From Juglans regia (taxonomy: Eukaryota; Streptophyta; Magnoliopsida; Fagales; Juglandaceae): DNA of 64,000 nt. The stretch spans positions 10,815,945 to 10,879,944 of the forward strand of contig NC_049916.1 of NCBI RefSeq assembly GCF_001411555.2, in the 5' to 3' direction. The notes beneath the pieces were generated by a model, which did not search any database, was not told where the DNA came from, and saw only the letters and a program-made list of their open reading frames with translations. The number at the start of each line of letters is the position of its first letter. Within the stretch, counting starts at the first letter, position 1. Made by a program: the position numbers and the translations under genes. Shown in pieces: positions 23,839 through 33,649 of this stretch.

Positions 23839-25170
23839 GGTTCAATGAACAATGCTAGAGGACAGAGCACGATGTGGAAGTGGTACAAAATGAGAAGAGA
23901 TCAAAAGTGGAGCTTCCAAATGGCGACAAAAGCAAAGAGAGGATGTTTCTTTGAAATTGTCTTGATAGATCAGACCAAATCTACACAAATATTCTAAACC
24001 ATTCATGAATCAACAGTACAGAGGACATATCAATACTTAAAGAAGTGTGAAAATGCTAAAAAAAAAGGATGGATCCAAACCTAATTTCATCTTTTGACTT
24101 TGACGACATGGAAACGTCGACGCTAACGCGGAGATGGACCCTTTACAGTCACACGGCCGAACTTTTATTCCATGAAAGCAATAGATCAAATTGTTTTGGA
24201 ATTATTCTTCTTCTTTACCCTTTTTAATCTAAATCGGTTTGAAAGTTGGGACTGTTGGGGAGCTGTTTCACACAAAATTCCGAGAATCTCCAAAGTGGGT
24301 CAATCGAAATTTGAGGAACTGACGCTCGATTGCCAAAAAATTGATAAAAGTATAAATTGGTTCTTTATAATATTAATTAACAGTAACGATGGAATATGGT
24401 TTTCATTATAAAATATTTTCTCATCAATTATTATTTTTCATCTCCCACTCATATTTTATGAAAATACATCTTCATATCTTATGAAAAGTACTGCACATGC
24501 ATCCTATAAAATAATTATAAATATAAAATATAAAAATAAATAGTGATTGATACATAAAATTTCTCTACTTTTTTATTGGCTAAGCTGCAAAGAGAATTGT
24601 TTGGTTGATTGTTTTTTTCTTCTTTTTACCTGATTGTCCCAAAAGTTCGTGCATCTGAGATTTATTGGCGAATTGCGTATTCATCTTAGCTACCGCCCAG
24701 CCTACCGGATACAATTATTGTCATCGCTTGTTTGGTGTGACATGATTGCCCAGCTTTTCTTTTTGCACGTTCTTATGGTTTGGTCTGGCTATGAATCCCG
24801 GGGCTCCTTCAAAGTTTCAATCCATAAAATAGCCGTGTGAAATTGGCCGACCTCCGACAAACACGTGATTGACAGAAGATACAGTGATAGAAATGATGAA
24901 CCCAATGATTTTGTAACCATACCTGTAATTACATGGGTAATAATAGGGTTATACCTCTTACTACTTATAGTATATTTGATATTTTTTATTTTTTTATTAT
25001 TATTTTTAAGTATTTTCTAGTCATTAAAAAAATATAATTTTATTAATAATTACTTCCATAATTATTAAATAAAATAAAAAAATAACAATAAATCAAATAC
25101 AAAAAGAATAATAAATAGATAGTAACTCTATCATTTTCTTAATTACATGCATTTAATCTAATCACTAAAT
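23839..25170. other. Upstream region of GA2ox, no gene seen
   Basis: Moderately AT-rich. Open frames at 24172-24411 and 24634-24840 have no recognisable motif. Some LTR- or MITE-like AT stretches occur (24950-25130). It probably contains the distal promoter of the dioxygenase gene. Confidence 0.4.
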
Positions 25171-25651
25171 TTTTTGGGCGAATATTTTTGTCTCAAAAGA
25201 TACTATTTTCATCCCAGAAGAATTTTAGAGATGAAAAATATTTTCTCTTATTTGTCTCAAAGAGAACTTCTTAAAAAGTTTTTGGGGACAATTTTTTTTT
25301 TTTTTTGTCCCAAAAAAATACTTTTAGGGACGAAATTTTGCCAACCCTTTCGAACGAAAAATTTTTTGGGGACAAAATGGTTTAGTCCCAAAATTCTATT
25401 TGAATTGAAAAAATCCTATTTGAACTATCGGGTATCTGTTCGAACGTTACAGAAATTTAATTCGAACGATACGATTTTTTTTTATCCTATTCAAATGAAG
25501 AAAGTGTTCCAATGCTTTCGTTTGTTTGAACAAATTGGTTAGTGTTCGAACATAAATAATTCAATTGAACATCCTTGAAAAATGTTTGAATTAAAAAAAA
25601 AAATCTAATGTTTAGTGCGACAATCTTTGTTCAAACGGTTCATTCGAATTA
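25171..25651. repeat. GGGACAAAA / TTCGAAC-rich repeat region
   Basis: The words GGGACAA, TTTGTCCC and TTTAGGGACGAAATTT occur in both orientations at 25175-25400. They are followed by many TTCGAACG-, GTTCGAAC- and TTTGAAC-type words to 25651. Such inverted word sets are typical of ends of non-autonomous DNA transposons in plants. Terminal repeats and target duplication were not found, so the family is open. Confidence 0.45.
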
Positions 25652-28132
25652 TGTGATGCCCCCAAACCCCGCTTGAGATTGGATGGAGACTGAAGCGTCA
25701 AGACCTGTAACACAAGGTTACACACCCCCGATCATGACAGATAATATACAATGCACCTAGCATGTGACTAGCAGTACGTAATAATAGCAGCGGAACAGTT
25801 CGATTCTATGTGAAGTTTAGAGTAATTAAAACATGGTACCATTTAAAACTAAAATCCCAAAAACATTAGTGTTCAAAATTCCCAAAATACAAGAGGGCTT
25901 TAAATCATAACCCTCATAATCCCAAGTTCACCACAATCTGTGACACATAAAAAGACAGTTTCCTTGAGGGCCATGGAGTCCTATTTGCTGGATCTCCAAA
26001 CTTCGAGTGACCTTTTGGGCTTCAACCACATATTCTCATGCTTGTCTTATATAGCCAGCTATGTAGTCCATCCAATTTTCTAAAGTGAGGGCTCCCTCAA
26101 GCTCGGGCAGCCCTTGTGGCATATGATCAAGTATTCATGAAAGTGGCGTAGATGGAGATAAGGGATGAAGAGTGTTATTTATAGTGCTCATGTGAAGAAG
26201 AAAATCATGTAAGAGATCAAGTATCACACGGTTTAGCCGAAGTTGTGAGGAGAAGTTCCTCTTGATGCAATTGGCTATAGTGCTATGATGGTGCTACATT
26301 TTGTCTTCTCATGTGCAACTAGGTGAACCTCTTTTTCTCCCTATGGATGAAGACTAACTGAGTGTATGGGGGTGTAGGGGCTTTAGAGTTTCAGAGATGA
26401 TCAAGTTCCCAAAGGAACTAGCTAGCTTTACAAGATTTCCTCTCAAATCAAAACCATCGCCTATACCACTTGGTCCAAAGGTGCAAAGGTACCCTTTTCT
26501 TGTGAATGAGAGAGATTGAGATGAGTGACACTTGTCATAGGTTTGTAAAAGAAATAGAAGAACGTGAGAGAGGTGTGCATTGGCCAAGAAGAGCATTTGA
26601 CTTTTTTCCATCTTCCTTCATCACTTCTTTCAATCTTTCGGGCTATGTGAAAGGTGTGTGGCTCAACTAAGGATCTGTGCACCTTGGAACTCTAATCCAT
26701 GCTTGAGTACAAAGCTTGTGGCATGTGAATATGGCTAGTTTTGTCTGTTGAAGGGGGTAAGCTTGTGATGGTCCCCAGCTAGTCCTTGTTTGATTCTCTA
26801 GGTGCACTATTCAACCTTTCAATGTGTAAGAAAGTGTTGCTCTTTCAACCAATATTAGGTCTAATTTTCCAGTTTTGATTCTTGAAAAAGGGTTGTGTTA
26901 TTTGCAGAAAATAAATCAAGTTTGACTAGGAAACCAATGACACACAATGAAGGGAATCCAGTTTGCACTAGTTGGCTTGTTTGTGAAGTTGCACAACTAT
27001 GACATGTCGCATACGTTCATGACATGTGCTGGCTTTGCTACCTAGCCTAGGTCTACAGATGTTGGTTCTAATTAAAGGAAATAGAGGCTTGGTTTCAGAT
27101 AAATTTCAAAAGGAGTGAGATTAGAAGTCATTCGGCCGAGACATAGCATTTATACTATCATGCTTGGTTTTGTCTCATAGCATCATATTATCTTCTGAAA
27201 CTTGACATTTGAACAATGATGGAAGGTAAAAACTTGGCATCCAAGGAGTTCTAGGGCACTACATGGTTCGGTCAAGGACAAAAACTCAGATGTTAGGTGT
27301 TGCATTCCTAAGGCAAGAATGATGACCAAGGTGTTAGGCATGGTCTCCAAGTTGGGAAAGTCTTGGCCCTAAGTTTCTCTCTAGTTAGGCCTTGCCATGG
27401 ACCTTGGTTTGGGCCTTTCTGTTATGCCTTGGGTCTAGCTTGTCGGGCCTTGCCTTGGGCCCATCCTTGTCCTTTTTCACCAAAAGTTTGATCCACAATT
27501 TGAGTCTTCTTCATATCTATCTATGATCCATAAAATGCTATGGGTCCATCTCAAAACCCATTGAGGTGACAAATCCTCTCCATGCCACATAACTTCTCAT
27601 TCCAAAGTTTTCTAAGGGGATACTTGGTGAATGAGATGAGATGAAAATTTTATGAATAGTAGTAAGATGATTTGTGAATAGTAGTGAGATAGTTTAAGTT
27701 AAGTATTTATTAGGTTACTAGAAAAGAGAGAAAAAAAATTGAATAAACAATATTATAAAATTAAAATATTGTTAGAATATAATTTTTTTTTAAATTATTT
27801 TGTTTTGAGATTTGAAAAAGTTGAATTATTTTTTTTTATTATTTGAAAGTTTGGAAAAGTTGTAATGATTAGTTTGAAAAAGTTGTAATAATTAGCATGA
27901 AAGTATTTGTTTTTAAATAATGTTTGGGAAATAAATGAGGTGGGATGAGATGAAAAACTTTTCCAAACATGCCCTAGAGTAATGAAGTCATTTGGCTAAA
28001 TCATAGTCCTAAATATCATAAAGTTCCATTTTTCTAGAAATCCATAATTTCACCTAGCCTAAACCTCAAATCATCATTGCCAAGATCATATCTTTTTCTT
28101 GGTTCCTTTGCATGTTTTGGTGGGGTGTTACA
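25652..28132 (-). mobile_element. Long LTR (2481 bp), minus orientation
   Basis: Plus-strand start TGTGATGCCCCC and end GGGGTGTTACA are the reverse complement of the long-LTR family ends. The first 180 bases align well with 43630-43800 and with the reverse complement of 14230-14416 (words ACTGAAGCGTC, ACACAAGGTTAC, CATGACAGATAA, GCAATGCACCT-like). The flanks AATTA and AGTGA agree in three of five bases, so the target duplication is doubtful. No coding domains; a MITE sits at 27616-27974. The GGCCTTG/GGCCCAT-rich part at 27350-27560 matches the 5' half of other family members. Confidence 0.7.
27616..27974. mobile_element. PIF/Harbinger-like MITE
   Basis: 359 bp with 12-bp ends GGGGATACTTGG and (inverted) GGGCATGTTTGG that match at 9 of 12 bases, flanked by TAA and TAG, a likely mutated TAA duplication. 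The interior carries GAATGAGATGAGATGAAAATTTT, GAATAGTAGTGAG and AAGTTGTAATGATTAG words shared with copies at 37362-37909. A 3-bp TAA/TTA duplication with a GGGC-T-TTTGG end is typical for PIF/Harbinger MITEs. Confidence 0.8.
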
Positions 28133-28139
28133 AGTGAAG

Positions 28140-29455
28140 CACTGTAATAATGGAAACTCAGGTCGCCATTATATTGAGACGAATATGGGGAGAGTGAAGT
28201 CAAGGTTTTGCATAAACAGTCCGAACATATCCTTTTGATTAAGGTCAGGATAAAGGCAACTTATGATGGATAAAAGAGCTATGTCGACCGCATGAGATAG
28301 AGCCTAAAGTTCAAATTAGTGACTGAACGCCCATCAAGGTACTACCTACAAAGAGGAGTGATTCATTTTGGTTAAGAAGACTAGTCCAAGATAGATAGAA
28401 TTCTTTGAGGCAGTAGATAAAGTGGATTCAATTATGCCTAGACAAGATTTTTCAACTAAATTCCAAGGACAAATGAGACACACGCGGGGCGATATAGTAG
28501 CAACCATGTACACTATTCTAGTCTGCAAGACCACGACAAGGTGAAGGGAGCTAGGCGTGATGAGGACCACGGCTAGCGGACACAACGGCACTGTACGTAC
28601 CACAGGGCGAAAGGTCACCGAACCGAGGACTGTCACACGCTCAAACAAAAAATTGAGAAGATGAAGGGTAACGGGGAGCTAGAACACATTGTCGCCTAAA
28701 AGGCCTCTCCACCGCAGCATTTAGACGACAGGATGCAGGAGCATAAGACTAGACAGAGCGAGAGCCCAAGGAGGAGAAAGTCACCTAAGAGGGCGAGGAG
28801 ATCGTAGGAATCGAGAAATTGCTGACCCAGACAAGATAAGGATCGAAGAAACCCACCTTTGGGGGAGATCCGTACCATAGCTAGGGGTTATGCAAGAGGT
28901 AGACCAACCTCATCAGGAAGGAAGGCCTATGCAAGATGGGCAAGATATGAGAAAATATACAGCGTGGAGAGGCCTGTCAAGCAGGCACGGGTACAAACCT
29001 CGCCCCCAATCTCTTTTGGCGATGATGACTCTCAAGGGATAGTATACCCACACGATGATGCGTTGGTGATAACAATGCTAGTAGCAAATTACACGATGTG
29101 GAGGATATTGATAGATAATGGAAGTTCAGCATAAATCCTATTCTGGGATGCTTTCATGAAAATGGGTTTAAGTATGGGTCAGCTTCGCCCAGCACCAACC
29201 ACACTGAAAGGGTTCACGGGAGATGCAGTTCAACCCATGGGGTCCATTACTCCACCTGTGTCGGTGGGAATTGACCCCTACCTCACCACCACCCTGACTG
29301 AGTTCTTAGTGGTAAGGACACAGTCGATGTATAATGCCATTATAGGCCGACCAACATTGAAAGCCTTGAGAGCGATCACATACACCTACTATCTAAAAAT
29401 GAAGTTTCCCATGAAAGAGGGAATTGGCGAGGTGCGTGGCGAGTAGGTACTTGCC
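28140..29455 (+). pseudogene. Tat gag C-terminus and aspartic protease
   Basis: From about 28700 the translation gives an Arg/Ser-rich gag end (ESPRRRKSPKR), then IARGYARGRPTSSGRKAYAR, the usual Tat gag tail, then DDALVITMLVANYTMWRILI and the protease site DNGSSA, followed by a stop. The frame continues as GQLRPAPTTLKGFTGD and YNAIIGRPTLKALRAI up to 29446, all standard for this family. Upstream of 28700 only short broken frames remain. The protease active-site Asp is intact, but stops at 29132 and 29444 break the reading frame. Confidence 0.8.
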
Positions 29456-29563
29456 CGAGAGTGTTACATGCAGGAACTGAGGAAATGAGAGCAAGATGTA
29501 AAAACAGTAGAGTCGTGAGAATGCGGTGATGGGACCTTCCCTCCGCCTCCACCTGAAGTCTTC

Positions 29564-30968
29564 ATGACAGAGGCAGAAACGAGGGACAAGGGATTGCTGA
29601 GACAAGGAGAAGTCAACGAGCCATTGGAACTCGTTCTCTTTGATCCAACCCAATCGGATAACCACGTGAGGATCGGAACTACAATGGCGAAGGAGGAAAG
29701 GGCCAGGCTAATCCAACTCCTTTTGGAGCACAAAGACATCTTTGCATGGAATCATCAAGATATGCCAGGAATAAGCAAAGAGGTTATAGAGCACCGACTG
29801 AACATCAACCCAGACACAAGGCCTATTAAGCAGAAGAAGAGGAATTTCAGCACTGAGAAGTACAAGGCGATAGCAGAAGAAGTGGATGCTAGCGGCTGGA
29901 TTTATCAGGAAAACTCAGTACCCTGACTAGTTGTCAAACATTGTGTTGGTGAAGAAGTCCAACGGCAAGTGACGAATGTGTGTAGACTTTACGGACCTCA
30001 ACAAAGCCTGCCCAAAAGATAACTTTCGTCTCCCCCGAATAGACCTAATAGTCAATGCCACGGTGGGTCACAAGGTGGTGAGATTCATGGACGCCTACTT
30101 CGGGTATAACCAAATAAAAAGTGGTCATGCGGACCAGGATAAGACAGCCTTCATAACCGATTGAGGCCTATACTATTACACGATCATGCCCTTCGGACTG
30201 AAGAATGCAAGAGCAACCTACCAAAGGCTGGACAACAAAATGTTCAAGAATCAAATAGGCCGAAACATGGAAGTGTATGTGGACAACCTTTTGGTAAAGA
30301 GCATGGAGTTTGGGCAACACATGGAAGACCTGAATGAAGCTTTCGGTGTGCTGCGATAGTATAGGATGAAGCTCAACCCAACCAAGTGCACGTTCGGGGT
30401 GCAGTCAGGCAAGTTTTTGGGTTTCATGGTGTCCGAGAGGGGCATGGAGGTGAATCTCAAGAAGCTCAAGGCGATCATCAAGATGAAGCCACCCACGACT
30501 CTTAATGAAGTCCAAAAACTAGCAGGGAGAATAGCCGCCCTCAGCAGGTTCATGTCCCGCTCAACATATAAGTGCATGCCCTTTTTCCAGGTATTGAAGA
30601 ATGCCCAAGAATGGGATGCATGGTGTGAGGAAACATTTGCACAGCTGAAAGAATACATGACCCACCCACCGCTGCTTAGTCAAACCAAGCAGGGGGAACC
30701 CTTATCGCTGTATCTGGCCACCACCCCAGATGCGATTTACTCCACTCTAGTTAGAGATAAGGGCAAGGAGTAAAGGCCGGTGTATTATGTCATCAAACCC
30801 ATAAGAGGGGCCGAGAAGAGATACCCGAAGATAGAATTGATCGCCTTCGCGCTTGTGATGTTGGCACAACGATTACGCCCTTATTTCCAAGCACACTCCA
30901 TAAGGGTCATCACCTCCACACCCTTGCAAAAAATGCTCCAAAGCCCCACACTTCGGGGTGACTGGTGA
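29564..30968 (+). pseudogene. Tat reverse transcriptase and RNase H, inactivated
   Basis: Motifs in order: HKDIFAWNHQDMPGI, the P-rich RT entry TRPIKQKKR, CVDFTDLNKACPKD, DAYFGYNQI, AFITD (then a stop), MPFGLKNARATYQ, and the catalytic box VYVDN, where YVDD is expected, so the second catalytic Asp is Asn. Then KCTFGVQSGKFLGFMVSERG, LAGRIAALSRF and the RNase H part YYVIKPIRGAEKRYPKIE. In-frame stops occur at about 29924, 30162, 30358, 30771 and 30966. It would convert element RNA to DNA; this copy is dead. Confidence 0.88.
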
Positions 30969-31107
30969 AATGGTCCTTCGAGTTGAGCGAGTATGACATT
31001 AGTTATGTCCCCAGAACCACTGTCAAGGGACAAGTCCTGGCCGATTTTTTCACAGAACTAACAAACTTCCCCAAGGAGACACTGAAGGCACCTGAAAAGG
31101 AACCGTG

Positions 31108-31411
31108 GCTAGTGCAAGTCGATGGTTCATCCTGTTGAGCGGGAGGGGGCATGGGTGTCCACATGATAATAGACGGCAGTGAGGAGTCATTTCATGTTGT
31201 CCAATCAAACTTCAAGGTGACAAACAATGAAGCAGAGTACGAGGCAGTGCTCATGGGGTTGGCTATAGCTGAAATGTCAGGTGGAACAGCAGAAGTAATG
31301 ATAGCAGACTCCCAAGTGGTGGTTGGCCAAATCCCAGGAAAATATTCAGCTAAGGGACCAAAGCTAATAAGGTACCTCTGGCATGTCCAAGAGAGATACT
31401 GTCAGTTCTAG
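31108..31411 (+). pseudogene. Second (archaeal-type) RNase H domain of the Tat element
   Basis: The sequence reads WLVQVDGSSC, a stop, then GGMGVHMIIDG, FKVTNNEAEYEA, LMGLAIA and ADSQVVVGQI. The DGS, NNEAEYEA and DSQ motifs are those of the additional RNase H that Tat elements carry between the first RNase H and the integrase. The catalytic residues D, E and D are visible. Confidence 0.82.
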
Positions 31412-31678
31412 TATTTTCAAATCGAACGGGTTCCCATTGGAGACAACTGGAAGGTGGATTGATTAGCATGAGTGGCATCAACAGGGTAGGAGCAGATGTT
31501 GTCATGGAAAATAACCCTCAAGACAGGAGACATGGCAGCCATAGGGGAGGAAATTTTTGAGATCGAAGGAAACTCACAAGGATGGGCAAATAACATCATT
31601 AGGTACTTAAAAGATGGGGAGCTACCCACTGCCTGGGAGGAAGCAAGGAAAGTCAGAAACAGGGCAGTTTGATTCACC

Positions 31679-32760
31679 TTGATAGACGGATCATTGTACA
31701 AGCGGGATTTTTCGAGCCAATTACTAAGATGCATATCAAAGGAGGAGGTCGAGTATGTGATGAGGGAGATAAATGAAGGCGTTTGTGGAAATCATTCAGT
31801 CGGAAGGTCATTGGCAGCGAAATTCATGAGAGCAGTCTACTATTGGCCCAACGCCTTGCAAAACTCAAAGGAGTTAATAAAAAAGTGTGTCCAGTGCCAG
31901 CTACACGCACTAGTCCTGAGCATGCCCCCTGAAGAACTGAAGTCGATAACAGCCCTATGCCCCCGAGCAAAGGAGGAACCAAATTCGTCGTTGACTATTT
32001 CACCAAGAGGGCAAAAGCCGAGGCAATGACAATAGTACCTGCTAAAAGTGTGACAAGATTTATATGGAAGGCAATCGTATGTAGATTTGGGATACTGCAA
32101 AGCATCATCTCCAACAACGGCAAGCAGTTTGATTCAAAGCATTATTGTAGGTGGTGTTCAAAACTCGGGATCAAAGTCAAGTATTCATCTCCCAGACACC
32201 CACAGGCAAACGGACAAGTCGAAGCAACCAACAAGACCATAATGGGGATATTGAAAAAGAAGGTAGGCGGAAAGAAAGGGGCATGGGCAGATGAACTCCC
32301 CGAGATCTTATGGGAGTACAAGACAACACTCATGACGTCAACAGGAGAAACGCCTTTCGCCCTGGCATATGGAACCAAAGCTATGATACCTGTAGAAGTG
32401 GGGATTCCAAGCCACAGGAAGCTCAACTTCGACGCCAATGAAAATGGAAAGAAGCTAGAAGAGCATCTAGACCTACTAGAAGAAAGAAGAGCGAATGCTG
32501 AGACAAGGGTGGTTGCCTACAAGAGGAAGACGAATCAATATTTCAACAAGATAGTAAGGCCGAGGTCCTTCAAGGTTAGCGACCTGGTGTTAAAAGAAAC
32601 CGGGGGTGACCACCGCAGAAGAATGAAAGTTGGGCCCAAGATGGGAGGGGACATATGTAATCACGGGCAGTACTCGCCAGGGAGCCTATCTCCTAAATGA
32701 CGTAGTAGGGCATGAACTGCCTCACCCTTGGAACGTTGAGCATTTGAGAAAATTTTATGT
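31679..32760 (+). pseudogene. Tat integrase, with deletion and lost catalytic residues
   Basis: The zinc-binding domain reads GVCGNHSVGRSLAAKFMR then KKCVQCQLHA (HHCC). After LCPRAK a frameshift and a deletion remove the usual segment with the first catalytic Asp; the next frame starts PPSKGGTKFVVDYFTK. The second catalytic site reads SNNGKQFD where SDNGKQF is expected (Asp to Asn). SSPRHPQANGQVEATNK follows with the Glu kept, then GETPFALAYGTKAMIPVE and FKVSDLVLKE. A final piece resembling GAYLLND and HPWNVEHLRKFY ends near 32762. Integration function is lost. Confidence 0.87.
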
Positions 32761-32876
32761 TTAACATATTCTTATGCTTAAGACATTTTTTATGAAATAT
32801 TATTCTTACCGAAAGATTTTCAGTAAGCTCAGTTATTCATATCATATTCTTTCTTTATTATCTAGACACTTTAGGA

Positions 32877-33297
32877 CCCTCGAAACTCCACTCACTAAGA
32901 TTACGCGATCGAGCAACTCTCCTACCATACACCTTCTCGCCAAAGCTACACAGTCAAGGAACCCTCCTGTTACGCCACTCGCCAGAGCTAAGCGGTCATG
33001 CGACTATCCCGCTACACTCCACTCACCAAGGTTATGCGGTCGAGCAACTCTCCCGCTACACTCCACTCGTCAAGGTTACGCGGTTGAGCAACTCTTCCGC
33101 TATACTTTCTCGCCAAGGCTACATGGTCGAGGAACCCTCTCGTTAAGCAACTTGCCAGAATTAAGCAGCCGAGCAACTCTCCCGCTACACTCCACTCGCC
33201 AAGGTTACGTGGTCGAGCAACTCTCCTACTACACCTTCTCGCCAAGGCTACACGGTCAAGGAACTCTCCCGTTACATGCCACTCGCCAAACCACACG
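32877..33297. repeat. 43-44-bp tandem array after pol
   Basis: Units of the form AAGGTTACGCGGTCGAGCAA + CTCTCCCGCTACACTCCACT + CGCC recur at 43-44-base intervals (for example starting 33028, 33072, 33115), about nine to ten times with 70-90% identity. The array lies between pol and the antisense ORF; Tat elements are known for such arrays in their 3' untranslated region. Confidence 0.88.
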
Positions 33298-33649
33298 ACT
33301 GAATTTCGGATAAGTTAATCTCGTCTTTAGTTTTTGTTTCTTTTTTCTTTTTTGTTCTTCTTGAACTTGACTCCACATGACTAAGACCAAAACTAGCTAC
33401 ATTCATACTCCGTAAATCAATAAAAATCATTCTTGGAACAAAACAAAGGTAATAATTCCTCAGTGGAAAACATTCATCTTATTTAATATAAAAACCACAG
33501 TTCGAAATACACAACTACTAAAGGTCAGTTGCCCAAAATTCAACAAAACAAAAAGTACAAAAATAAAACATCAAGGGAGACGAGGAGGAGGGAAGGCATC
33601 CGGCATAACGTCTCACTTGATAGAGTCAAAGTAGTGGTAGGCGGCAGGA
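33298..33649. other. Untranslated spacer of the Tat element
   Basis: AT-rich sequence between the tandem array and the antisense ORF, with a poly-pyrimidine tract at 33330-33355. On the minus strand it would be the 3' untranslated part of the antisense ORF; no clear poly(A) signal stands out. Confidence 0.45.

Noticed and set aside
25652..28132. A perfect target-site duplication for this LTR
   Set aside because: The flanks AATTA and AGTGA match at only three of five bases, so a duplication cannot be claimed.
28346..28878. Minus-strand frames opposite the Tat gag end
   Set aside because: The plus strand carries recognisable gag/protease sequence; the minus frames have no motif and use no conserved residues.
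33012..33313. Frames of 94 and 179 codons with regular repeats on both strands
   Set aside because: They are translations of the 43-44-bp tandem array; both strands are open for the same reason.
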